From contig JAQFVV010012394.1 in NCBI GenBank assembly GCA_028023455.1, positions 23,702,900 to 23,766,899 on the forward strand: 64,000 nucleotides of DNA, read 5' to 3'. The notes beneath the pieces were generated by a model. It had not been told where the DNA came from. It ran no database searches and saw only the letters and a program-made list of their open reading frames with translations. The DNA comes from Epiperipatus broadwayi. Lineage: Eukaryota > Onychophora > Udeonychophora > Euonychophora > Peripatidae. Of the stretch, positions 54,360 to 64,000 are shown piece after piece. The position numbers and the translations under genes are program-made. Every line of letters begins with the position of its first letter. Position 1 is the first letter of the stretch.

Positions 54360-56860
54360 CATATTATCATTATCATTTTCAATCATTAATGATCTCAATA
54401 GGATGGTCTCTCCAATTTAATCCAATTAACAGTTTCTCCACAAGTAACCAGTAAGACTTCTTATTTCATTCACCCATTTTATATGCGGTCTCTGTCTTAA
54501 GTCTTTTACAACCTTTTTCAATCTGGTTTAAAGTTTCAAATGTCTATTTATTATTATCTTTTTTAGCTATATGTCCAGCCCAGTTCCATTTCAGTCTCTT
54601 AATCCTTTCAATGATATCAGTATCATCTGTTTATTCTCTCACATATATTTCATTTTCGATTCCTTCTCGTTACTTCTAATATACATTTCTCCATATTTTG
54701 TTGATAATCTGCTGAAGTCTATTATTTTCTGTTAAATATCTATATCTCAGATCCATAAGTAAGAATGGATAGAACAGATTTATCAAACACCATCCTTTTC
54801 AAACATATAGGCACATTTCTTTTTAGAATTAATTTATTTCCACCAAAAGTATCACATCCTAGTTTAATTCTGATTAATTTGATCTACTATGTTCCAGTAT
54901 GTATTAATATTCTGACCAAAGTATTTGTAGTTAATTTCTTCTAAGTTATCATTATCAATCTTTATTTTCTTCTGGAAAATCAAATGAACATTAATGTTTT
55001 AGACTTTTTAATCTTTATTTTTATCTTCATTTGATAATTTCTGCAATATTTTTTGAAGTTCTAAAACAATATTTGCAAAAATAACTTTATCATCTGCAAA
55101 ATCTAGATAACTTAAATAACCTCTATTTACTTTTATTTACCTTAGTTTCCCATTTTAAACCTCAAAATACTTCTTGTAAAACTGCTGTAAAATGTTTTGG
55201 AGATAAAAATTAACCCTGACATACACCTTTTCAATATTAATCTTCTTAATATCATTATGCAATCTAATCCTTGCTGTTGCATTTAGATAAATATTCTTCA
55301 GAATATGACAATATCTTAAGTCTATATCATGATGATCCAATTTTATTTCGATTATCATAGAACTACTTATAGAATCAATTGCCTTTTCTTAATTTGAAAA
55401 TTTTAAGTACAATGGGAGATTCAAATTCATTGGGCTTCTCTCAATACTTGGATGTGATCCATTGTGCTAAACCATTTTTAAATTTAGTTTCATCTTTTGG
55501 TTGGTTAGAACCCCAAGTTTCCTGGAGATATAGAGTTGATAGAAAATTGATAGATTTGTAATTCCTAATATTTATCATTTTTCTTAAATATCAGTATTAC
55601 TACTGCATTCTTCCAATCACTTGACACTTCTTTACCATTTACACATTTGGCAACTTGGTCATAAATTTTCTCTTTCTTCATTTACTTCTTTTGAGAATCA
55701 ATTATAATTTCATTACTTCTTGTAGCTTTTCTCTTCTTTATAGATTACATATATCATTTTAAAATTTTGAGACAATTCAGAAAATATAATAACTGTAGGA
55801 GATATGTTATTTCCTTATTCTCTATCACTATCTAATTCTTTTTTTACAGAACTCTTCCATACATTTTATGATACCATCTCTCTTTTTAGTAATAATTCCA
55901 TCTTATTATTGCAGAAAAAACTTTCCTTTCAAGACCAAGATGTTCTACAATTTTAAGACTTATTTTCTTCTATTGCTTCCATTGCCAATTTCCAATTATA
56001 TTTACTTACATCATCATTAATTCTTTTTTCATATCATTTTACAAATCTCTAGATATACAATTCTTTTTAATGGATCATTTAAAAAATATTTCATATTCTT
56101 TTTCTTTATATATTGTCTTATTTTAGTAGAAAATTTATTGGTAAATTGCTATTTTCATATCAGCTATCTTAATGGAGTTTGCTAATATTTTAAAACAATT
56201 TACAAATTCTAATTTAAATTCAATGGAAAGTTTCTGAAGATTAGTAATATCAATATTAATGATTTTTTAAATAGTTTTTGTTTCTGTAGTTTTGGATCAA
56301 CACATTTCTTGTATCTCACTAATCCTCAAGTTAAATCTATTAAGCATATTACAATCTTGAAATACATATTTGTTAGTCAAAATATCAAATTTTATTGTAC
56401 TTTTATTTGGATGTTTCTATATTCATTTCTAATTAGCATTTTTCTCAAAAAAAAAAAAAAAAAGAATTTATAATATACAGTTTTTCTTTTTCTGCCAACT
56501 TTAGAAGTCTGTGATCTCTCTCATTTCTATCACCATAACTAGATTTACCTGCAGCCCTTTTATCTTTCAGTCATATACCAATTCTAGCATTAAAGATTCC
56601 CATAACAATTTTAAAAAGTTGTTTGATCTAAACAAAAGCACTTTATACATACATATATATAGAAATTTTGTACTTCATCACAATGAAAACTTGTTGGAGC
56701 ATAAATCTGAATTATCTGCATTTTGTATCTTCCATTAAATTGAATAACTAATCTTGCCATTCTATCTAATATATTTTCACAACAATAATCCTTAAAATAT
56801 CTCATACAAGAATTCAAATCTTTCCAGAAGGGATTCAATCAATAATTTAAAAAATAGACA
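54360..56860 (-). pseudogene. RTE-type LINE with endonuclease and reverse transcriptase (2.5 kb)
   Basis: This is the most complete RTE copy. On the minus strand: endonuclease traces ARLVIQFNGRYKMQIIQIYA then PTSFHCDE (56700-56640), NERDHRLLKLAEKEKLYI (about 56510); then reverse transcriptase SSDWKNAVVILIFKKN (about 55600), STMDHIQVLREAQ, LDFADDKVIFA (about 55075-55110, the F-A-D-D box); then the C-terminal W-A-G-H-I and 3' end near 54370. Each block is in a different frame from its neighbours, so it is long dead. The 5' end is not defined. Confidence 0.85.
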
Positions 56861-58092
56861 TATTACAATTCATTGTTTCTTCTACTTGGTTACATCCATA
56901 CATCAAAATGTTAGCCATCTACTAACAACTTTACAGTCTAATTTTATCATCATGCCATTTTATCTCTTATCTAAGAACAAATTTTATTAATAGGGAAAAT
57001 TCAATGTTTCTATTTATTAAATTTTTCAATAATTGGCCTAAAGACTCTTAAAAAAAAAAAAACCAGTAAAGCAACCTTCATTCCATACATCATTTATAAT
57101 CTTCTATTGAATAGTTTGTGTTTACTAGGTTAGTTACATTTCTACTTTTGAGTCAAGACATTATTATACAGGTCAGTTAGGGTCACTTTAAGATTACTTT
57201 CTTTGGCTTTTTTATTTTTACACATTAAACTTAGCTATACCATTTCTTATCATAAATATGTAACATATAAAAACAAAACAATAAAAACATATAGTAACTA
57301 TTTAAAATCCTTCATTACCCATTTTTGAAGTGAAAATGCTTCCTTGCAATCTACTCATTCCAATATCCATTTGTACTCTTCAGCAGAGACATTAAGTAGA
57401 CAACAGTTTTTTTAAAAAAGTCATATAAAAAAAAAGTGTTATTTTGAATCAGACATTATTTCATTCTAAATATTTTTGCTTTTTAATAATTAACAATTTC
57501 CTTTTATTTTTCTTTCACATTCATATTTTTTTATTTTTTGATATTAAGCTGTTAATGATTTTGTACGTTTTAATGAATGCTAATCCAAAAAAAAAATATC
57601 TTTTGATAAACATTTTTACTGCAAGATTACAAAGCAGTAAATAAAAATATACACAACTAAAATAATTTAATTGCACCCCTAAATTAGAAAAATCAGAACT
57701 ATGTTTGTTTGTTGTTTTTTAATATTAATACAAAACAGATTTTATCTTTTCCTTTACCATTTTTGGTTTGGATTCCATATTAAAACTAGATAAACTTTAT
57801 TTCTAAATATATAAATCTAAAAAAGTCAATCATAATTTTTTAAAAAAGACATTTTATCATACATTAATATATATTATCTGATAAATAATGCTGGAGGGGA
57901 GGGGGGATTACAATGATATGGTTTCCAGTACCTTTTAAAGATACATCCACATACAAAAAGTAAAGAAAAATGCTTAATTTAGCATAAAATTTCAATATCA
58001 GGATAATGTTGATGCCTATTTTCCCAGTCACAATTCATGCTAAAAATTTTCAACACTACATAAATTATAATTTTTATTAGTCAGTCATTAGA
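56861..58092. other. A+T-rich sequence, nothing recognised
   Basis: No gene or repeat was recognised. It might include the 5' part of the RTE copy. Confidence 0.4.
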
Positions 58093-58733
58093 CTAGAGCT
58101 AAATGAATAATATTTGTGTAATGAAAATTACACTACAGAAATATTATTGTGTTAGAAATTTTCAATGTAATCAAAGATCACAATATATCAAACTATTGGT
58201 TTTAAATACATACATAACATACACTCACAAAACAACAACTAATCATTTTTATATTCATTAGACTAGAGAATATCCATTTAATGAATAATATTTCTGTGGT
58301 GTAAGTTTCACTACACCACTCTCATGCAAGGTAGGGACTGGTTTCTATCCATTTTTAACATTTTGTGGGTGGTTGTAATCATAAACATATGACCAAAGAC
58401 ATGTGAAAAAGATATATGGTCCACAAGATGCATATTTCATGCAGAACCAGCACTCATTAGTTGGCCCAGATCACATTCTCTTACACATATATTTATTATT
58501 GTTCAATTAAACTGTAGTAATTCAATACTGAACAATGGTAAATATATGTAAGAGAATGTAATCTGGTCCAATTGATGAGTGCTGATTCAGCATGAAATGT
58601 GTACCTCGGCAATCATACATTTTTTGATCATATGTCTACGATTACACCCCTCAATTATGTATTAATACGGAAACCAATACTTACCTTGTGCGAGAATGGT
58701 GAAGTGAAAATTACACTACACAAATATTATTCA
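58093..58733. repeat. Palindrome family 2, copy 5, with terminal hairpin duplicate
   Basis: The main palindrome runs 58276-58733. The left arm AATGAATAATATTTCTGTGG, CTCTCATGCAAGGTAGGGAC and CAGCACTCATTAGTTGGCCC pairs with inverse blocks in the right arm (CCAATTGATGAGTGCTG, TTACCTTGTGCGAGAATGG, CAAATATTATTCATTAAAT). The 44-base segment at 58107-58150 is a small palindrome made of the same terminal sequence. Confidence 0.85.
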
Positions 58734-60714
58734 TTAAATAATGAAGCCAACTGAAGATAATGATAATACGTATTTGGTATTAACATTCATACAATAGTAT
58801 TATGAATAATCTAAATACTAATAATCTATTTGTTTTTTTAATATGAAAGTAATAATCAGATATGCTATTAAGTTTAAAACTAGTAAAAAAGCAAGAAAGA
58901 TACTATGATAACATGCAATATATATATTTAATTTTTAAATCTCAAAATATTAGGGATGGGGGACAATAATAAATCTAACTGAATTAAAAATCAAAGAGAA
59001 CATATAAACATTTTAATTAAACAGTAATTCAAATATTAGGAACTTCTTTATCTCAAAATCAATGAGCATTTTTTTTAAAAATTTCAAATTAAAAAATAAT
59101 ATTAAAATTAATTATGCATTTTTTCAATATTTTTTATTTTGAATATTGTCATATAATACTTTTTTCATAATATATATCTGTAAACAAATTACACAATTAT
59201 TCCAAATTGTTGCATGAGTAGATTTTATTCGTGAATCAACATAGTCTCAAAGATAAATCATAATTCTACTTAAGCCACACCTTTCATTTACAATAATTTG
59301 TAAATGAAAGGGAGATTGAGGATGATTATAATCAAATAGTTGGAATCAAATTTTGCAAAAATTTAGAGGAATTCTGCAATTTATTTCTTATTAAAAAAAT
59401 AAATTTAACTTTTTAAATTTTAAAACATTACGTAATAAAAAAATCACAGAAGCCTTTCGATTATGTGGCAGTAACTGGAAATGTACTATAGTATATTATT
59501 TAATATTTTAAAAGTTATAAGTAATCATGATTTATTTCAACAACATAGTAGCGTGTGTGCATGTATATATATATAAAGTTGAAAGGAACCGCAGAAAAAA
59601 TTATTGTAGATATTTTCTATATTACAGTGGAATAACAGTTAAACATTAAATAAATTTGAATAAAAAAAAATATTATAAATTAAACATTTAAAAAGGTCTA
59701 ATATTTTATTAATTTTGATTTTAAAATGAAAACAAGCATGTTTTTAAGTTACAATAGATATATTGTAATTATAAAATTCCATTATCTATTTTGATTAGAT
59801 TAAAAAAATTTTTAAATTAAAGCTTGTATAACATATTTTGATAAAAATCATGCAAAGTTGTTTTTAAAAGGATTAAGGTAAATTGAAAAGAGTCATTGAC
59901 TTTTTTCAAACAAAATAAAGAAAACTTAATTTTAATTACTGTGGGGTTTTTTAATTCCACCCCAACTGTAAATAGATTGGAAAAAAGATTAGAGGCATTT
60001 TACAAATTATGACAGCATGATGACTATGAAGTTATAATGGAGGGCAAGACACAGTGGATGCAGTTGTTGCTGCTAGTGCAATGACAGTAGTTTGAATTCA
60101 CATGGAAGCAAGACCCAGTTTTTATTTGGTTCATTGCCCATATATGTGTGTATTATACGGCATAGAGACTGAAGGGAGTTCATTGCAGGACAAGAATTAC
60201 CAGATTATACCTTTCCCAAAGATGATAATAAGACAGTATTTTAGAAGGGATCAGCTTACCCAGAGATTCCATCACCTTGAAGTAGTTTATACATATACTG
60301 TTTTATCTATATGCAGAGAAACATAGATGTTACTGCATCATATATATATAAAGTGCAGCTGGTGAGTAGAATGTATTATATATTGAGAACAATATTATTA
60401 AAATTTCTTGAAAACAAGTTAAAATTTCCAATTAACAAATTTTAAAAGTAAATAATTTTTGTCAACTAAATATAAAACAAGGAAAGAAAAATAATAAATG
60501 ATATTTGTGTCTAGTAGATTAATTGTTCTCGATATTGTTAAAAAAAAAAAGAGAGGAAAACATCGAGGATTTTTTTTTAAAATTATTGAAAATGAGACCA
60601 TAAGGACTTGAATTTTAAATGAAACTTTTTAAATGATAAAAGTTTTTTTTTCAAAATTGTTTACTTATCATAAAAAAGGCTAATTAACAGCTTTAATTCA
60701 GATTATCTATATTT
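58734..60714. other. A+T-rich sequence with a short perfect stem
   Basis: A perfect 14-bp stem CCTTTCATTTACAA/TTGTAAATGAAAGG lies at 59279-59312. A C-rich/G-rich inverted pair GTGGGGTTT...CCACCCCAAC is at 59940-59970. No gene. Confidence 0.4.
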
Positions 60715-61080
60715 TGTATATACACCACCAGAGTAGCTCAACACCGATACCTTTACAATAAAACCAAAACAAAGTATGAAGGTAATTCGATTTTTGTCGA
60801 ACACAAGAGAAACTCTGGACATGCTTTTCTACCTACCACAGCCAGTGTCGTTTGCTCTGAAACAAACGACACCAAACGTAAAGTTAGGGAAGCTTACTTC
60901 ATTGCGGCTGACCCATCGGCAATCAACAGAAGAGAGGCCTACTATTCCCTATCTCGTAAATGGTCCACGTAACATCTGCATATAAATTTGCATAAAATTT
61001 GCATAGTTTTACAGTTATTAACAGAATAACTCACCATGAATATGGGACTGTAGACTGTCCCGAAAGTGCTTGGCAGTAAA
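60715..61080 (+). pseudogene. Penelope-like element 3' end, copy 4
   Basis: The frame 60742-60970 reads RYLYNKTKTKYEGNSIFVEH, then RNSGHAFLPTTASVV, then TNDTKRKVREAYFIAADPSA and INRREAYYSLSRKW with a stop. It aligns residue by residue with the copies at 49926 and 51760 but is a different subfamily. It starts just after the A-V-Y-Y-G motif, so it is 5'-truncated. It keeps F-V-E-H and K-V-R-E-A. The downstream TGCATATAAATTTGCATAAA is shared in type with the other copies. No stop interrupts the remaining frame. Confidence 0.82.
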
Positions 61081-61539
61081 AATTTTGACAATTTATTAAT
61101 AGCTTCATTATCTGTGCGCAGAGCACATATATATATTAATTTATTAAGTATTATTAAAAAAACAAATTTAATTTTATTATTAGTTTATCGAAATTCTGAT
61201 ATGTAATTTTACTTTATACAGAACATCTGTGATTATGTAGATGAATGTCATGTAGACACATATATGTTAAAATCAATCATACTTTATGAATTATTAAAAT
61301 GAATTACTGAATTTTATTATTAGTTTATCACAATTCTGATATGCAATTTTTTTATACAGGCACATGTGTGCTGATATATGTGTTTTATGTAAATCTACTG
61401 AGATATTTGTAAATCACAATGTGATAGCTTATTTATTTTTATATTAATCAAAATGAGAATGCCAAATTTATATTTATAGCATATTCAGCAGATCTTATTT
61501 TTATTTTATTATTCCGGTGAATTTATTTAATCCTAAAAC
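61081..61539. other. A+T-rich sequence with an internal duplication
   Basis: GAATTTTATTATTAGTTTATC followed by AATTCTGATATG occurs at 61165-61206 and again at 61308-61345. This is a direct repeat about 140 bases apart, with similar flanks. Confidence 0.55.
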
Positions 61540-62170
61540 ATAAATTATTATGTTTGCATTATATCTCTTGCACATAGTAATAGTTTGAGCTTTTGCTCAC
61601 TGATCTGTATTCATGCATAACAGACATATAAAAGGGTTTATATTTAGTGTTATGGATATCCAGATAATGGTGATCCTGGTTGGTGCAAAGGGAATATTCT
61701 TTAATGTCCATGTACTACATTTCATTTTATTTATTTTTTCTTTAGAAATTTAGTTTATAGTTGGCCAGTACATTAATGGTGCTAAGTGGCCAGAGCATTG
61801 ATGAGTTCAGGATGTCTTTAATATCTCAACATTATTTGACTTATTGTTGTATTTTGATGAGTAACACCTAAGTATGTGTATCCACATAATTATTGTTTGC
61901 ATTCTTGCTCTAAGTTTGGCAGTGGCTAAATAATTAGCCTGATATTTAGTGGACCACTTCCAAATACTGTCACATGATTGACTGTTGATTTATTTTTATT
62001 GTTGATCACTTATGATGGTGTTCATTTGAGGATAGTGATGGCTTTCCATCTCATAATTTAGTCCTAATGTGAAGTACTGTTACAAATGGCTAACCAATTG
62101 TGGGACCATATTCTCATTTTAACTTAAGATTCCCATGTATTTACCCCCTATTTTCCATACCATTACAATA
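61540..62170 (-). repeat. Dispersed repeat, possible solo LTR, copy 2
   Basis: The reverse complement follows the 24125-24950 copy in order: the TTGTAATGGTATGG start, AATCAACAGTCAATCATGTG, ATCAATGCTCTGGCCACTTA, TTTGCACCAACCAGGATCAC and GCAAGAGATATAATGCAAA. Confidence 0.65.
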
Positions 62171-62639
62171 TATATCAAGTGGCATAGCTTAATGCACATG
62201 AAATTTAATCAGAAATAAACTAACACCCCCATGAACAAACAATAAAGGATAGTGATCCCCTTATCTTTTAAATTTTTGATCTTTATAAGCTTTCATTTGC
62301 TGACAATATTGGGAATAAAAATTATTAAAAAAAAATTGTCTCTCCTCTATTTTACCCAATTATACTGTATTTAAATTAAACTTTCCAGCAATGATAACAA
62401 ATGAAAACTTATAAAGATTGAAAGTTTAAAAGAAAGGTAGATTCACTCTATTTTTTGTCATTTGGTGTCATATTAGTGTTATTTATTGATAAATTGAGGA
62501 GGAATTAATTTACTTTTGTTTGAATGTCATATGTAGTTTTTATATTGTTAATTTTTACATCTATCTATAAATATATATAGATACTTAAATCCATTTAAAT
62601 CAAATAAAATATCTGATATCTGTTACAGATTAATTATTG

Positions 62640-63005
62640 TAATAATAATAAAACAATAAAGTATTAACAATGATAATAAATAATACTAATAAGTATTAAT
62701 GTAAAGAATACTAAAACAGAGTTTAAATATTAAAAATTTAGTAAGATTTATTTTTCTATTAATAGTTATAATGATAGAATATCAAAATGTAATTACTATT
62801 AAGTATTATAAAATACAAAAATATTTTTGGTTATTTGTATAATCATTTCAACTGGAAATCTTTTAAAGGTTTTGCCAAATTTAAAAGATTTTTCAGCTGA
62901 AAATAGCTATGCAAATAACTAAAAGTACTTCTGTATTTTATAATAGTTATTAATAATATTTATTATCACCATTAATACTTTATTCTTTTATTATTTTATT
63001 TAAAG
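62640..63005. repeat. Foldback element E (about 365 bp)
   Basis: Arms centred at about 62875. The inner arms pair TTAAGTATTATAAAATACAA, GGTTATTTGTATA and GGAAATCTTTTAAA with inverse blocks at 62885-62965. The outer arms pair AATAATAATAAAACAATAAA with TTTATTCTTTTATTATTTTA. Extremely A+T-rich. Confidence 0.7.
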
Positions 63006-63143
63006 ACATTTGTAAAATAATATATAGTTGTTTTTATCATTAACTAATATCAGTAACTATTTATTTAGCAATTATCCATCAAATTATTATATATTTGAAA
63101 TACATATTTTTTAACAAATTATAATCTTTAATAAAATAATCAA

Positions 63144-63235
63144 ATAGCTTTATTGCTTGAAATTCATAAAAGTTTAATTGAAGATCTTAATATCGAGAGT
63201 TTGACATTCTACAACTGTACTAAACCATGGAGAAT
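63144..63235 (-). repeat. tRNA-derived SINE, family B, minus copy
   Basis: Plus-strand order TAGCTTTATTGCTTGAAATTCATAAAAG, TATCGAGAGTTTGACATTC, TACAACTGTACTAAACCATGGAGA. Same layout as the 51275 copy. Confidence 0.6.
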
Positions 63236-64000
63236 ATCTGTTTTAATATTTCCATTATAGTTTAGCATAGTAATTGACACAATAATTGAAGATTTCTGGA
63301 TCAAAACTCAATCTATCACTTTTAGAGTTTGAATATTACATGACTATCTCCCCCTTCAAGCAATTAGTTAATCCATAACCCCCCCCCTCATCTTACAGCA
63401 TAACGTTTAACTTTGCTTGATAAACATTTACAATGTGAAGAAATATAAACATTTACAATATAAGAAATATATCTACAGACATAACATTTAACCTTACTGT
63501 ATACACGTTTAAAAAGCATATAAACAATTTTAATATGAAATAATACAGACATCAAATGAATCTAAATCACGATTCAAATAGAAAAAAAAACATTGAAGTA
63601 CACAAGATATAAATAAGTTTAGAGAAACTTGATAGATACATTGATATATATAAACTCAGTGCAAATCTAGTATGAGAGTTCATTAAATATAACTATGAAC
63701 AATAATGCAACTCATCTTAATGAAATAAAAAAGAATCACAAAGAAATAAATAAAAAAGAATCACAAAGTATTTTATAAGTACCCCCCTCTTTTCCAATAT
63801 ACTCTCATTACAAAAAATTTCAAATGAAGAATTAAAACTCTCTACGTGTTATTAGCCTTTACTGTTATTAATCAGTTATTTATTATGTTTAATAAACAAT
63901 TAAAAATTATACAAGTTCAATTTATTATTTCATTGAAAATTTCCGCTATAACAAATTCATAATAATACATTGTCTAACAAAAATTTAATAATAATCCGGT
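63236..64000. other. A+T-rich sequence with C-runs and a short tandem repeat
   Basis: CCCCCCC tracts at about 63379 and 63783. AAAAAAGAATCACAAAG occurs twice at 63726-63768. No gene recognised. Confidence 0.4.

Noticed and set aside
60102-60326. 74-codon open frame on the plus strand
   Set aside because: No recognisable motif, no splice sites and no repeat relation. Probably chance.
1-64000. CRISPR arrays, operons, prokaryotic promoters or attachment sites
   Set aside because: No regularly spaced direct repeats with unique spacers and no compact gene order. The window is plainly eukaryotic.

Overview
The window is repeat-rich, non-coding-dominated DNA from an animal nuclear genome. It is strongly A+T-rich (by eye about three quarters A+T). 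It has GT-AG introns, tRNA-derived SINEs and many decayed metazoan transposons: RTE and another LINE, Penelope-like elements, hAT elements, a Ty3/Gypsy element and long foldback elements. No bacterial gene organisation is present. The only host gene I recognise is on the minus strand: two consecutive exons of peptidylglycine alpha-hydroxylating monooxygenase (PHM), at 8110-8167 and 3510-3597. The residues around its copper-ligand HHM motif look closest to arthropod PHM from memory, so an arthropod is my best guess. This is an inference, not a result.

Layout. 1-8.2 kb: PHM exons, with a 4.5 kb intron holding a Penelope remnant (4079-4880), a decayed hAT transposase (5190-7257), a hairpin and a SINE. 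8.6-9.1 kb: a non-autonomous hAT element with perfect 8 bp target duplications. 10-18.5 kb: a tRNA-type SINE, a LINE 3' end with a CCHC zinc knuckle, and three RTE fragments. 18.6-25 kb: a TA-flanked terminal-inverted-repeat element, several large palindromes and a repeat shared with 61.5-62.2 kb. 27.5-30.2 kb: a Ty3/Gypsy element with two LTRs, a primer-binding site, Gag and protease, in which most of reverse transcriptase, RNase H and integrase is replaced by a coiled-coil reading frame. 30.4-37 kb: related giant palindromes and a degenerate tandem repeat. 38-40 kb: a less A+T-rich island with candidate unrecognised exons. 40.6-41.5 kb: a second hAT element carrying an internal minisatellite. 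44-57 kb: RTE pieces, a LINE 3' end, SINEs and two Penelope loci, one a head-to-head inverted pair. 58-64 kb: palindromes, a fourth Penelope tail, a repeat copy and a SINE.

Apart from the PHM exons, nothing here forms a working pathway. The notable biology is transposon ecology: a Gypsy element that appears to have captured a foreign coiled-coil sequence, several independent 5'-truncated Penelope endonuclease tails, and families of long palindromes whose transcripts would fold into near-perfect double-stranded RNA. Most open frames of 60-80 codons are chance or lie inside these repeats.
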